Shown here piece by piece: positions 34,288-44,776 of a DNA stretch of 64,000 nucleotides (the first letter of the stretch is position 1; every line of letters begins with the position of its first letter). Both the position numbers and the translations under genes were made by a program. Origin of the DNA: Phycomyces blakesleeanus NRRL 1555(-). Taxonomy: Eukaryota; Mucoromycota; Mucoromycetes; Mucorales; Phycomycetaceae. The stretch spans positions 1,104,291 to 1,168,290 of the forward strand of contig NW_017265148.1 in the NCBI RefSeq assembly GCF_001638985.1. Reading direction: 5' to 3'. A model generated the notes under the pieces. The model saw only the letters and a program-made list of their open reading frames with translations. It was not told where the DNA came from and searched no databases.

Positions 34288-34599
34288 ATTTACACAGACC
34301 GCTGTGGATGCTCTTAGTAGCTACTATGAATGAAATTGGTGTGGCAATACTACTAATTTGCATGAAATTTGGTGGCTGACCACACTATGCTAAAGCAGGG
34401 GAAATTGGTGGTAAATGGGCTATGCTTGCCACTAATCATAGTGGTATTGCCACTAATTTACTGAATAGTAAAGCAGCATGTTTGATTGGCTTAGTTTCAA
34501 ACAGATTGGTAGTAAAAGTATGGTAGTAAATTCATATATGGAAAAATTGGTGGTAAAATTGGTGGATTTTATTTTTATTCATACGCTTGCTGCGCAGTA

Positions 34600-34745
34600 G
34601 GATATACAATAGAAATATACAAGAGAAGTATACAATTGGCTGTACAATGTACTATATGATGTATTACATAATGTACTATACAATGTACTATGCGATATAC
34701 TATACAATGGACTATACAATAAAATATATAGTATGCTATGTCTTT
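34600..34745. repeat. Degenerate TATACAATGTAC repeat
   Basis: Repeated variants of ACTATACAATGTACTAT with a period of roughly 15-20 bp, strongly self-complementary. Confidence 0.6.
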
Positions 34746-35051
34746 CACATGGCATATAATGATGCATATTCATATACAAGCTTAATAATAATACTAGCAA
34801 TATAACTTGTACATATACTAACTCATATATTAGTTATACAAGTAATACATATCTTTAGATATATCAGCTATAGATGACAGGATTCTTCATTATGAATTAT
34901 AATTGTTGATGCTTTTCTATTAAAAGAACGTTCAAGCAATCCTATTTCAGTGTTGTGTAAAGCTAAAGTAAAGAATACTATGAATATATGTACTTAAAAG
35001 TGTCTTTTTTTGTAATTACCTCAAGTATATTCATTAACAGCTTCAAGTAAT

Positions 35052-35720
35052 TGTGATTAAAGACGAAGTCTACAAAAATAAGTTAATATACAAAGTAAAT
35101 ACACATGGCCTAGTAAGCTTACCCTTATAATTTGTTTGCATTCAAAGATTGTCCGGTAGCTACCATACTGCAGCACAAGCCCCAAGTAATTAGATGCACC
35201 TACTCATTGATAGCTAGCCAGATTGTTTAGTATACCCTATACAATATCACTTTAGTAAGACTGTAACTTACATTGGCTGTATTTTGTGAAAGGAAGTCGA
35301 GAGTTTATTATATAGTAGCTGCTTGAAAAAAAAAACTGCAAAAAAATGTGTTTTTCTAGTTGCATTAGTCTTTTTTTAAAAATCAAAACACAATTGTAGT
35401 GATTTTATATCAAGAGTGTCTTAAATTTTGAGTGGTGCATGTTGTTTGAATGTGATTACAGGAAAAGTAATGGAAGAAAGTAGAGGAAATGAGTAGATTT
35501 GTCATTCATTAAAAAAAGAGAGATTGTTAAGAGAATTTTTTGTTGTTGTTCTGGAAGACGGAAATAACAGGGAATTCAAAAAATAAATAAATTCGATGGC
35601 TCCGCATGTTTCTTCTTGGTGGTGAGGCTGCCACACTACTTTCTGCCTCACCAAGGCTACTTTTAAAAATATAGTTTAGTCAGTGTATTAAGTTTTACAT
35701 TTGAACAATCTATACATACC
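35052..35720. repeat. ~650-bp dispersed non-coding repeat, copy 2
   Basis: Direct partner of 9020-9676. The hairpin equivalent (about 35622-35655) reads CTTGGTG...CACCAAG, with a neighbouring pair changed from GAC/GTC in copy 1 to GGC/GCC here. Confidence 0.85.
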
Positions 35721-35986
35721 TCAACTCTTCTCCTTGAACTTCTCTGCTTAACTTTGCCAGCATATTTTTTAATAAAGAAAAGTATTATTGAAATATCTTG
35801 CATGATACTAAATTTAATATGTATGATTTGTCACTTCTCCATTTGGTGTTCAGCCTTCATCACTTCTTGAAGGAGAAGAACAGCAACTCATTGACCTCTG
35901 AATTTATGTAAAACAAATTGGTATTTCTAAATTAACTCCTCGAGTCTCAAGGAGTAGTACAACTTTTGTTGACTACTCAATCTTCC

Positions 35987-36244
35987 TCAGTTCGTCTCTA
36001 CAATGCCGTCTTCACGCATAATATGTTGGCATTGCCTTGTATACATGTAGAACTGCAGTTGAATGAGCTTTTGCTCTTCTAAGAATACGCTGATATACGT
36101 CTCCTGTTTCTTTTTCCACAGATAGTTGATCAGTGCATTTATCCTTGCAGTTGCACTCGGTATCTTATTTGTTCTTGTTGGGATAAAGTCAACACAAGCC
36201 TCTGTCATCGTAGCAGGTATATGCTTTACTCCTCTCACAAGCAA
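35987..36244 (-). pseudogene. Unknown coding fragment
   Basis: About 80 residues read on the minus strand without an ATG at the upstream edge, including KHIPATMTEACVDFIPTRTN, ATARINALINYLWKKKQ and QLQFYMYTRQCQHI. The composition is protein-like, with no low complexity. I do not recognise it. It lies in the TA-flanked element and may be a remnant of the protein of an autonomous relative. Confidence 0.4.
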
Positions 36245-36689
36245 TAAAAAATAACTTCAAGATGATGTTCATTTACGATGAAAGGGAAAAATAAATGTAA
36301 AGTAAAAATTTGAGCAAAATAAAATATAAAAAAAATCAATTTAAATCGCATACTTTTGGTAAATTAGTAGAAAAGATAGTTGGTCTGCCACATTGATTAG
36401 TGATATTGTCAAAATACAACAATCTTGACAATGAGACAAAAAAAAAGTTTTACGATTTCAAATAAAAAATGAATAAATCAAGTTGCTATACTCTCTATAT
36501 GATATATATGTAAAAAAAAAGACGTTTCTATTATGTTATTTCGCTCTTAAATACAACTTTATCTTTTTCACCTTTTTTTAATATTTTTACCAAACTCTAG
36601 AACCAATTTGATTGGTTAATTAAAATAAATTAGTGGCATATCCACTACTATTAGTGGCAGCCACACCAATTTCATTCATATATATATCA

Positions 36690-37350
36690 AGATAAGAGGC
36701 ACATACTCTATACATGATATCTGTAGAGCTGGCACGAATCTCATTGGAATAATTGGTAATATTTTCGTATTTTTTATGAGAAATTCTAAAGTTTTTTATT
36801 ATTTTGATGAATTATAAGTTCCTTGTACCATTGTAATTAGAAGTAGGAAGACGTTGACTGAAGTCATATACCAAAGATGCGGTTTTGTTTTCAATGTTTT
36901 CCATTGGAGCTAATTCTTTAATGATATGATCATATTCAACATTGGGCTTTAATTAGAAAAAGGTAAATTAGTATAATACTCTCATATATATATGTCTTAC
37001 CATGGGCTGATTATTATTATTATCACCATTATTGAAGGCATCCACAGTTTGGTTATCAATTGTGGCTGTGTTTTCTCTGCTTGTTCATGAAGGTAATAAT
37101 ATAATTCATCACTTGTTCTAACAATGCATATGTATTTCATAAACTTACTCGGAGGTGTATCCAGATACAATGTTTGATACAATGTTGGTTTGCTCAGGGA
37201 CAGAAATGGGTTGGGAAATCTCAAAATTAAGCATGTTTGAAGAACGGGTTTTCATACACTGAATCTGCATAACTTGACTTTTCTTGTGCTATTGTAAAAT
37301 GTATTACAGAATCTGCACTTGTAACTACTACACTTTGTAATTGAGGACAT
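36690..37350 (-). pseudogene. CACTA-C transposase, N-terminal remnant
   Basis: It starts at ATG 37350 (MSSITKCSSYKCRFCNTFYN), the same CxxC finger as MSSNSILDSYQCNFCKEHYP in element A. Downstream pieces after two short introns match A closely: VPEQTNIVSNIVS, YDHIIKELAP and SLVYDFSQRLPTSNY. There are frame changes and a TAA after TRNL. Coding sequence ends at ASYLD, where the neighbouring element begins. Confidence 0.78.
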
Positions 37351-37587
37351 TTTTAAAGGTTGAAAATAACACTTTGAAGTAAATGTATGAGTATCAGTAA
37401 TGGCTTTTAAATGATATGCCTTTATGCTAAATAATTTTGAGTTTTGTGTGGACTTTATAGCTCCAAGATAATGATGACATGGATAATATGAGTATAAACT
37501 CAGAAACAGAATCTGAAACATTGCATATTAGCTGTCAATACAGCTACGGCAAGTCAAAATTAATATTGACTGAGATGAATAAGCTAA

Positions 37588-37856
37588 GAGCATCTTCAGC
37601 AGTCCACTTTATCTCCACTTTTACATTAAATTTAAAGATTTAGCTCAAGTTTGTCCTCCCAGCAGTTCGATTAAATTCACTCTAAATATAAAAGACAGTT
37701 CCTTTTCTTTATCTTCCTATTAAATTTAATACGAAGATAAAAGTTATTTAAAGAAAAAGATAAATCGAACTGCTGGGAAAATTGACCTTTTCTTTAGCTA
37801 AAATAGCGGTGTTTAACTTAGATAAATTAAAAGTTCTCTCACTGCTGAAGATGCTC
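37588..37856. mobile_element. PIF/Harbinger-like MITE
   Basis: 269 bp with 15-bp perfect terminal inverted repeats GAGCATCTTCAGCAG, flanked on both sides by TAA, the 3-bp duplication of Harbinger elements. Internal arms also pair (CCCAGCAGTTCGATT with AATCGAACTGCTGGG), so the whole unit folds back on itself. No coding capacity. The paralogous spacer in CACTA-A is an empty site. Confidence 0.9.
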
Positions 37857-37957
37857 TAAACTAATTAATATGAAACTAATAATAAATGACAGAAAAGTTT
37901 TTCACTCTATTTTCCTTTCACTACAATCTTTTTGCTTACATAAACTAAACTCTTAAC

Positions 37958-38598
37958 ATGAATAACATAGAAAGCCAGATCATATCTTTACTACAAGCTA
38001 TGTACAATGATATACTCTCTTTGAAGGCAGACCAGGACACTATCAAACTGGAAATTGATACTATCAAACTGGAATTGAATTCTACCAGAGAAGAATTGAA
38101 TTCAAAGATTGACTACCTTCAGAGTTAACTGGACAACAGAAGCTTTTCTGAGGAAGAAACAGCACCTTCTGCCACTGACATTGTAAGTCAAAAATAGAAT
38201 AAAATGAATATGTATTAGCATGTAATCCAATAGCCTTATAGCAGCCTTATCCGTACACCTGTTCTAAATACCCGGGATATAACTTTGAAGCACGTCTTCA
38301 AAAATGATGAGTGAAGATCTTGGTATTGAGGTAACCAATGAAGAAAAGGCCACTCCACGTATATACAAAGATCATTTGTGATGAGCTGGCTGTTCATCCT
38401 TTGGTGAAGGATCTTGGTTCTCATTCTAGCTGGGGGTCTATACCAGCAATGGTTAGAAAACAAATGTGTGCTAAACACGTAACGTTGATGAATGATGCTG
38501 GTATCGACCTCACCAAATGCCACGAAAACCGGGCCTCCGCCTCGAGAGTCTCTCATCTCAGGAGAGACCGTTATAGAATATTACAGTCTCGTAAGTAA
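37958..38598 (+). pseudogene. CACTA-C coiled-coil accessory gene
   Basis: ATG 37958 opens a coiled coil (MNNIESQIISLLQAMYNDIL; LKADQDTIKLEIDTIKLEL). A TAA-terminated frame ends near 38128, a TAG follows the donor GTAAGT near 38185, and a second exon contains DITLKHVF, MMSEDLGIEV and, after a frameshift, ICDELAVHPLVKDLGS, HSSWGSIPAMVRKQM and AGIDLTKCHENRAS. These match the accessory gene of CACTA-A block by block. Frame changes near 38285 and 38375 show decay. This copy keeps the ATG that A has lost. Confidence 0.7.
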
Positions 38599-39114
38599 TC
38601 GAATGTAATAGAATCGAATGAGATATCATGCTATAAAAACTTAGAATATAATGTAGTTTATGGCCAATAAAATGCAACTATTAATCTTTTACTATTAATT
38701 AATAACCAATAAAATGAACAATAAAAACATCTAATTATTAAATTAAATAATAATTGTTATAAATATAATCCAATAGACATCTATTCTCTTAAGAGCAATA
38801 ATAATAAAAATAAATTGTGTCCAATAAAATGTTTATTTAATCTACACTTTAAAACAATTGTGTTCATATAAGAGGGTACCAAATAAAAGTACTCAATGAC
38901 ATATAAGCTTTATACAAAAGATAAAAGAAACCACGTCTAATAGAAAAGCCAATACTAAGAAAGGAATATTGCTTTGTTATACAAATAAGATATTAAAGAG
39001 CAGAGAGCAGAAGTTCATTTATTTTTGTTTAAACTCAATGGTGGTTTGAATGGAGAACTTGCAAAAAATCACCGGTCAAACCATTAGTCTTACCGTCTTT
39101 TTTTTCCCGTAGTG

Positions 39115-41176
39115 CTAAGCCAAAGCTCGCATATATAAGTACCAATAAAAAGGCAATTATAAGCTACACAAAAGTTTCTTAGTAAATGACTACAACTTCA
39201 TATCCGTTAAAAAGAGTGGTGCTATGTAATAATCCATAATAAGCAGGAGATTAGAAAGTAGGCAAGTCAAAAGCTCCACCTGGGCTGTCTCCCACAAGGG
39301 CTCTTCTTTTTTTTTCATAATGCTATATCTCCATCAATTGTGGAAATTAATTCCACAAGTAGTACAGAAGGTCTACAAGGGCAAAGTACGACTAGTGATC
39401 CTCGTGATACCGAGTTAAATAACCCAAAACTGATAGCCAATGGTACTCCAGCAGGTATCTTACCTTGGCTGTATATATATTATCCGCAGTGCCAGAGAAA
39501 GAAATGGTTTTTTTCGGGGCAACCATCATCCTTTCTAAAATAAAAAGGTCAAAGAGAAATTATACCAAGAAAAGGTATGATTGTGAGTGGTGCTGCTGGA
39601 TAAGATTGTGTAAACAACAAACTCTGTGTGTATACATATGTAAACACGATGTCAATGCCGTGGTAAACTAGTTGGTCAATAATCATACTTTATCTAGTCC
39701 ATATCTCGACTTTATGGGATACTTTATTCCTTTGGTTTTCCGAATCTTTTGGTCAGGTAGAACAAGTCTAGCTCGACGGGAACCCATTGCAACCTTCCTT
39801 GTAAAAACAATATCAGAGATAAAGATTTTAACAAAAAAATTAGGATGATATATGTTCCTTGCAATCCGCCTTTTGACCTTTTCAAGACCTGAGGACCAAT
39901 GCAAGAGCCACGTTTAACGTAACTTTAACAAAATACGGTGATGTTGATTTGTCTGGCAACAATGTGGCACCTTTGGTCAGACATTGGCCACTTGCAGCTT
40001 AAATACATACACTGGACTTACCCTAGCTATATAGTGGAAGGTAGAGCAGTTTTCACCCGGGATCCAAAGTAAGCACAATGGAAGTAATCCAAAATCGGGT
40101 TGGCACAAAACAACAACGTATGTCTGACACTCACACTAAATTCCTTTGCGAATATGACACACGAAATTTGCTTTCTTCCTCCAGATGATCATACCGTTCT
40201 TTTTTCTTAATTCCCTGGACTCGGACAAAGTATCATTCTCTACAAAACCCACGACAGTTGCGAGCACTGTGAAAATAATCTGTACAAAAATATACTTGTT
40301 ACTTAAGCGTTTAACTCAAATCCAACAAGAGCTGCAGCTAGTACAACAGGAGTGCAAGGAGAAATGAATATTGAAAGGATCAAATAACACGCCAACTGGT
40401 AGCTCACAGGTAATACATCTGAAGAATATAATTTCAAGCCAAATTCTCGGCATGCTCAAGGAATTGAATTAATTTATAGTATTTATTTTATGGGTATGAT
40501 GAGTGATAGCACATCGGAAGGAGTTCGAGACTCACCAGCAACATCTCGCTTACAAAATATTGTGTATTGTGTTACATGGGATACTTGTAAGAGGTAATAT
40601 AACTAATTACGATATTATTGTGAGGAGGGACGTTGGAGCCGTATAGTCTCTATTCACGGGTTACTAGATAACACAGGCTATAATTATTAATGGAGGCTTG
40701 GTAGCAAGAGACAATAAACTACTTCTAAAGGATTCGTTTTCGACACAATAGATAGATGTGCACTCCAATAGCTAGGATGAGAATCAGTCGTCAAAATAAT
40801 AAAATAGGCAAAAAAAAGTGTTTTTTCTTTAACGAGGTAAAAAAGAAATACTTTATTTGTTGTGTGCTAAACTCCTTTCTTTTTATATCGCTACCGCTGG
40901 CTCTTCGTCTCGCTTCTCACGTCTATACTTTGTTTTCCTTTCTTCTCCAATTTGAGACCCCTAGGAGAGGCGGCCGCCAGCCACCTCGTACACCGTCTGA
41001 ATTGCTATTTAGTTTGATGGTATTACCCAAGGTTTGGCAATACCAATTTGGCTTCGACCTATAGATTCACCATGCCCAGACTTGCATAAAATATATATAT
41101 ATATATATATTTGAATGTTTAAATGTGTATATGAAATTGGGTAGGTTGATGATGGTTGATATTGATGTTGCAAATA
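39115..41176. other. Interval with only ORF fragments
   Basis: Short open stretches (39340-39543 plus, 39683-39904 minus, 40756-41064 plus) show no recognisable domain. The minus one (KVKRRIARNIYHPNFFVKIF) has protein-like composition and could be a gene relic. The end of this interval holds the 3' flank of the gene at 41177 and an (AT)n run near 41093-41110. Confidence 0.4.
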
Positions 41177-41833
41177 TTAGGTATCTTGAGATGAATTCGA
41201 TTTGGATTGCAATTCGTTCAGCTCGGTGTTCAAACTGGAGATTTGTTTTTGAATCAAATGTATAAATTCATTTCGAGCCTTATATCGAGCATACTAATTT
41301 TTTTATTTTTTTTTAAAAAAAAGATATATATTTATATAGAAAACGATTAATCAAATGGTACAATAATGTTGTCAAGACATCGATTGTATATAAAATAAGA
41401 TGCGTACCTGGAAATCATTCTTGGCTTGTTCGGTCTGTGCAGCAAACCAATTGACGACCAGTTTTCGTTGGGTATCTCTCAAGAGTTTTGCTCTCACGAG
41501 TCGTTCGGCTTTGATCTTGTTGAGTTGGTCTACCATCCGATCATAATCCGCATCAGGATATTCATTTACATCCTCAACTGCCCTTTGCCAAGTAGTGACC
41601 ATATCTTGTCTTTTTTTTTTAAAGAGAGAGAGCATGGTTATGAATATCATTCATTGTTATTGCCGTGACTATTAAAGATAATAGAACCTTGGTATGTATC
41701 TTTTGGTCACTTACGATTCTTGGATGGTGATTTCATCTATTGCTCTCTTTCTGGCTCGCTTCTTGGGTTTGTGTTTTGTATTTGTTGAGTGCAGCATATT
41801 CTTTGATCTTGTTCTGTCTGAAGCAGAAGCCAT
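41177..41833 (-). CDS. Small basic coiled-coil protein, possibly Sds3/BRMS1-like
   Basis: Three exons, 41833-41715, 41609-41408 and 41293-41177, all with GT-AG introns and matching phases, give 145 residues. The N-terminus is basic (KHKPKKRARKRA), a likely nuclear signal. The rest is a helical, probably coiled-coil region with EYPDADYDRMVDQLNKIKAE, ERLVRAKLLRDTQRKLVVNW and QISSLNTELNELQSK. The spacing of a short P-x-Y start followed by long helices is reminiscent of Sds3/BRMS1 corepressor subunits, but it is much shorter than those and I would not name it. It is the first host-like gene at the edge of the transposon-rich part. Confidence 0.7.
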
Positions 41834-42890
41834 TGATCAAACAATATTAATATTAATATTAATATTAATATTATTAGGAAAATAGCTATCTATTTGAAAT
41901 AGATAGTGGATTTGAACAAGAATTTTTTTTTTGATTAATATTTTTATAGGTACAAACACGCAGAAATGGCGTATTTACATACATACATACATACATATAT
42001 ATATATATACGTAAGGTCAATTCATATAGTCGCTCACTTGATCAATGTATCAATTCTGTATGCTTTAAAAAGGTACAATTCTGTTGGAAGCAGTAGAGTG
42101 ATCTATAAGAGAGGAGGATGATTTGGTACAGGCCTAAATAGAAATGCTTTATATTTTATAAGAAATGAAATGTATATATAAAAAAGAGAAAGGGAAAGAA
42201 GAAAAAGAAGAAAAAGAAGAAAAAAGTACTTTATTTTTTTATGAAAATAAAATAGAAAATTACAACTCCGCTGGATTTTGACTTTTGCAACACCGGAATT
42301 TGCCTCTTTTATTTTTTGCACAAGATTTCTCGAGTTCTTTGCTTTGGTTGTTTCAATTGCTCTTGTAGTACATTCTTACTTGTACTTCTTTTAACAAAAA
42401 CAAGGTACTATATTTTCATATAAAAGGAATAAAAGAATAAAAGGAAGTGTAGTATTATTATTTTTTGATACACCGTCAGCAATCTACTGCTTATCAAATA
42501 CTCTTTATTTTAAGTGTATCTATAGCTTAACAAATACCCATGTAGAAATCCATTGAACACCCTAAATTTATATATAACTGTATACCACTCTATCTGTACT
42601 TTACAAACTTTGGATTTTGAACTTTCACCCGAATAACTGGGGTTTTCAAATGAATGAAATAAATGAAAAGTAGCAAAATAATAATTATTAAAAAAGAAAT
42701 AAAAAGAAAGAAAGCTTCTGCTTTAACTATGAAGCAGTCACTAGGTTAATAAACAGGGCCAGAAAAAAAATGAGGGGTGAAAACTAAAAAAAAAAAAAAA
42801 AAAGGAACCGACTATATTATATAAAAGAAGAGAGTCAAAAACGGTTCTTGTCTTTTTGTCTTTTTTATTTTATTTTTACTAAATAAAGAA
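41834..42890. other. Intergenic with microsatellites
   Basis: AATATT repeats at about 41844-41875, (CATA)n at 41979-41996 and TA repeats to 42008, and a long A-run at 42787-42803 about 90 bp before the ATP12 start. No gene seen. Confidence 0.6.
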
Positions 42891-44357
42891 ATGGCTTCCC
42901 TCTCCACACGCTTGTTTCTGAGACCTACTCTGTTTAGAGCTGTCAGAGCAGAGACCAGATCCTTCACTTTGGGATCAACTCTTCGCAACCAAGCTGTTTC
43001 CGAGACCGAAACCCAAGAGCAACAAGACGATGCCAAAGTTGAAGCTGCCCTCAAACGTACATATAACCTAAACAATTCAACACCCTTAATTTAATTCAAT
43101 TCAATTCAATTCAATTCAATTCAATTCAAGTTTTTCAACCAACAAACCAACACAATTACATTACAGTACATTACACTACATTACTTTAAATTATACAACA
43201 ACAACAACAAAAATCCTCTCCTTTCGTCCTATTGTTGAAAACGAATAATTAAACTGATTGGTTTAATGTAATTGTAGGTGCCGAACGCACAATGAAGCGA
43301 TTCTGGAAGCGTGCTGGCGTCAAGACTGAAGGCGGTAAGATAACGCTATGCAAATGTCTTTTGACTTTCTTTCTCGTCTAGTTAAATAAATAAATATATA
43401 TTAATTAATGTCAAGCCATTAGATGAATGTACTGTAATTCTCGATCACCGTAACTTGCGTACACCCAGCAACAACGTGATGCGTTTCCCTATTGCCCAGC
43501 GCAACTTGGCACTTTTGACAGCTGCTGAATGGGATGCCCAGACCGAGAATCTCAAGGCACACACTTTGCCTTTGGTAAGAAATAAATGAAATAAACCAAA
43601 GAAGAGAGATAACGACAACCAATTAGCCTTGTAATGCACACTACAGAATATATATATATATAATATATTTTTTTCTTTTGTTCTTTACTAATCAATGAAT
43701 GAATTAATTGTTCAACTGTATATGTATTTACTTGGTTGTTTTTGTAATAGACTTCGATTATTGCTCGTGCCATTGATGCGTTTGATCCCTCGCACGCCAC
43801 TGACCCTACACTTCGTGCTCAGGTTATTGACAAGTTGATGGTCTACTTTGATACTGATGCGACATGCTACCGTGAAGAAGGACCCGAGCTCTTGGTCCGC
43901 CTGCAGGAACAGCACTGGTCTCCTATCCACGCATGGATCAAGGAAAAGTATGGTGTCGGGATCAACTCGACCACCGAGATCTTTGCGGTCACGCAGCCCC
44001 AGGAAACCAAGGATGTGTTGCGCAAGGAGATCGAGGCCATGGACAACCTGGAGCTGTCCGCATTTGAAAAGGGTGTCATGAGCTCCAAGAGTTTCTTGAT
44101 TGGATTTGCTCTGATCAAGAATGCTTTGACAGTCGAGCAGGCTGCCCAGGCTGCCCATGTGGAGATGAATGCTCAGATGGAACGTTGGGGTGAAGTTGAA
44201 GACAGTAAGTTTTTTATTTATTTTGTCTGTATATCTATGACTTGTGGTATATTGATTCTATTTTCTTTGTGTAGGTCATGATGTGGAGCGTGAATATATT
44301 AGACAGACTCTTGGATCTGTTGCCTGTGCTGTCATGCACAAGCACCAGGGTCTTTAG
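42891..44357 (+). CDS. ATP12: ATP12, mitochondrial F1-ATPase assembly chaperone
   Basis: Five exons: 42891-43056, 43278-43334, 43423-43574, 43751-44204 and 44275-44357. All introns are GT-AG, and the product is 303 residues, in the family's usual size range. ATP12 binds the free F1 alpha subunit in the mitochondrial matrix and hands it on for assembly with beta. The first ~35 residues are rich in Arg, Ser and Leu with few acids (STRLFLRPTLFRAVRAETRS), a good targeting presequence. Family landmarks are RFWKRAGVKTEG, ILDHRNLRTPSNNVM, LLTAAEWDAQTE, a long helical domain with HWSPIHAWIKEKYGV, and the C-terminal VEREYIRQTLGSVACAVM. No lesion is visible. The promoter lies in the AT-rich stretch after a poly-A tract. 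Confidence 0.93.
43092..43128. repeat. (AATTC)n microsatellite in ATP12 intron 1
   Basis: Seven or so copies of a five-base unit. Confidence 0.85.
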
Positions 44358-44639
44358 AAAACAAAACAATATATATATATATATATAAATCCAAATAATC
44401 AACCAATCTCTTACCTCTTTTATTCTGTAAACACATCCTCACATCCTCTCACACGCCCACACACAAGCACAGACATATACTTCTTTAAATAATGATAAAT
44501 AATATTATAGTTTCTTTGTATTTGTATGATGTAGAATGTTTTATTGCTGTCATTATCATTATTACTATTGTCATTTTCGTTTTTTTTTCTGTAGCCTTTA
44601 TTTCTTTGGTTTTGGATGAATGTACACTTTCTCTTTTAA

Positions 44640-44666
44640 TTTGATTTGATTTGATTTGATTTGACT
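44640..44666. repeat. (TTTGA)n microsatellite
   Basis: Five-base repeat in the ATP12-CBS intergenic space. An (AT)n tract follows at about 44751-44776, just before the CBS gene's stop. Confidence 0.8.
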
Positions 44667-44776
44667 TGACTATGGGGTCTCTGATAGGTAAATGAACTTG
44701 TGTCAATGGAAAATGTACCATTTGATTAACATCGTTACTGCCATTATTGTGTATATATATATATATATATATATAT

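Larger units (their letters stand above)
34327..36678. mobile_element. TA-flanked element of unknown family
   Basis: Both ends carry TGAATGAAATTGGTGTGGC in inverted orientation (34327 onward; reverse complement ending at 36678), with TA immediately outside on both sides. Subterminal sequence on the left repeats AAATTGGTGG-like and GCCACTAAT-like motifs; the right end has the same motifs. Inside are copy 2 of the ~650-bp repeat and a short unknown coding fragment, but no transposase, so it is probably non-autonomous. It cuts the CACTA-C transposase after codons for TDIMYRVCASYLD. AT-rich flanks make the TA duplication weak evidence. Confidence 0.6.
36681..39114. mobile_element. CACTA element C, truncated
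   Basis: The outer end is TTTCCCGTAGTG at 39103-39114, the inverse of the CACTACGGGAAA end of element A. Gene order mirrors A: a rightward coiled-coil gene and a leftward zinc-finger transposase. The transposase side is cut by the TA-flanked element at 36678. The continuation was not found on the other side of that element. The divergent promoter carries a MITE. Confidence 0.82.
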
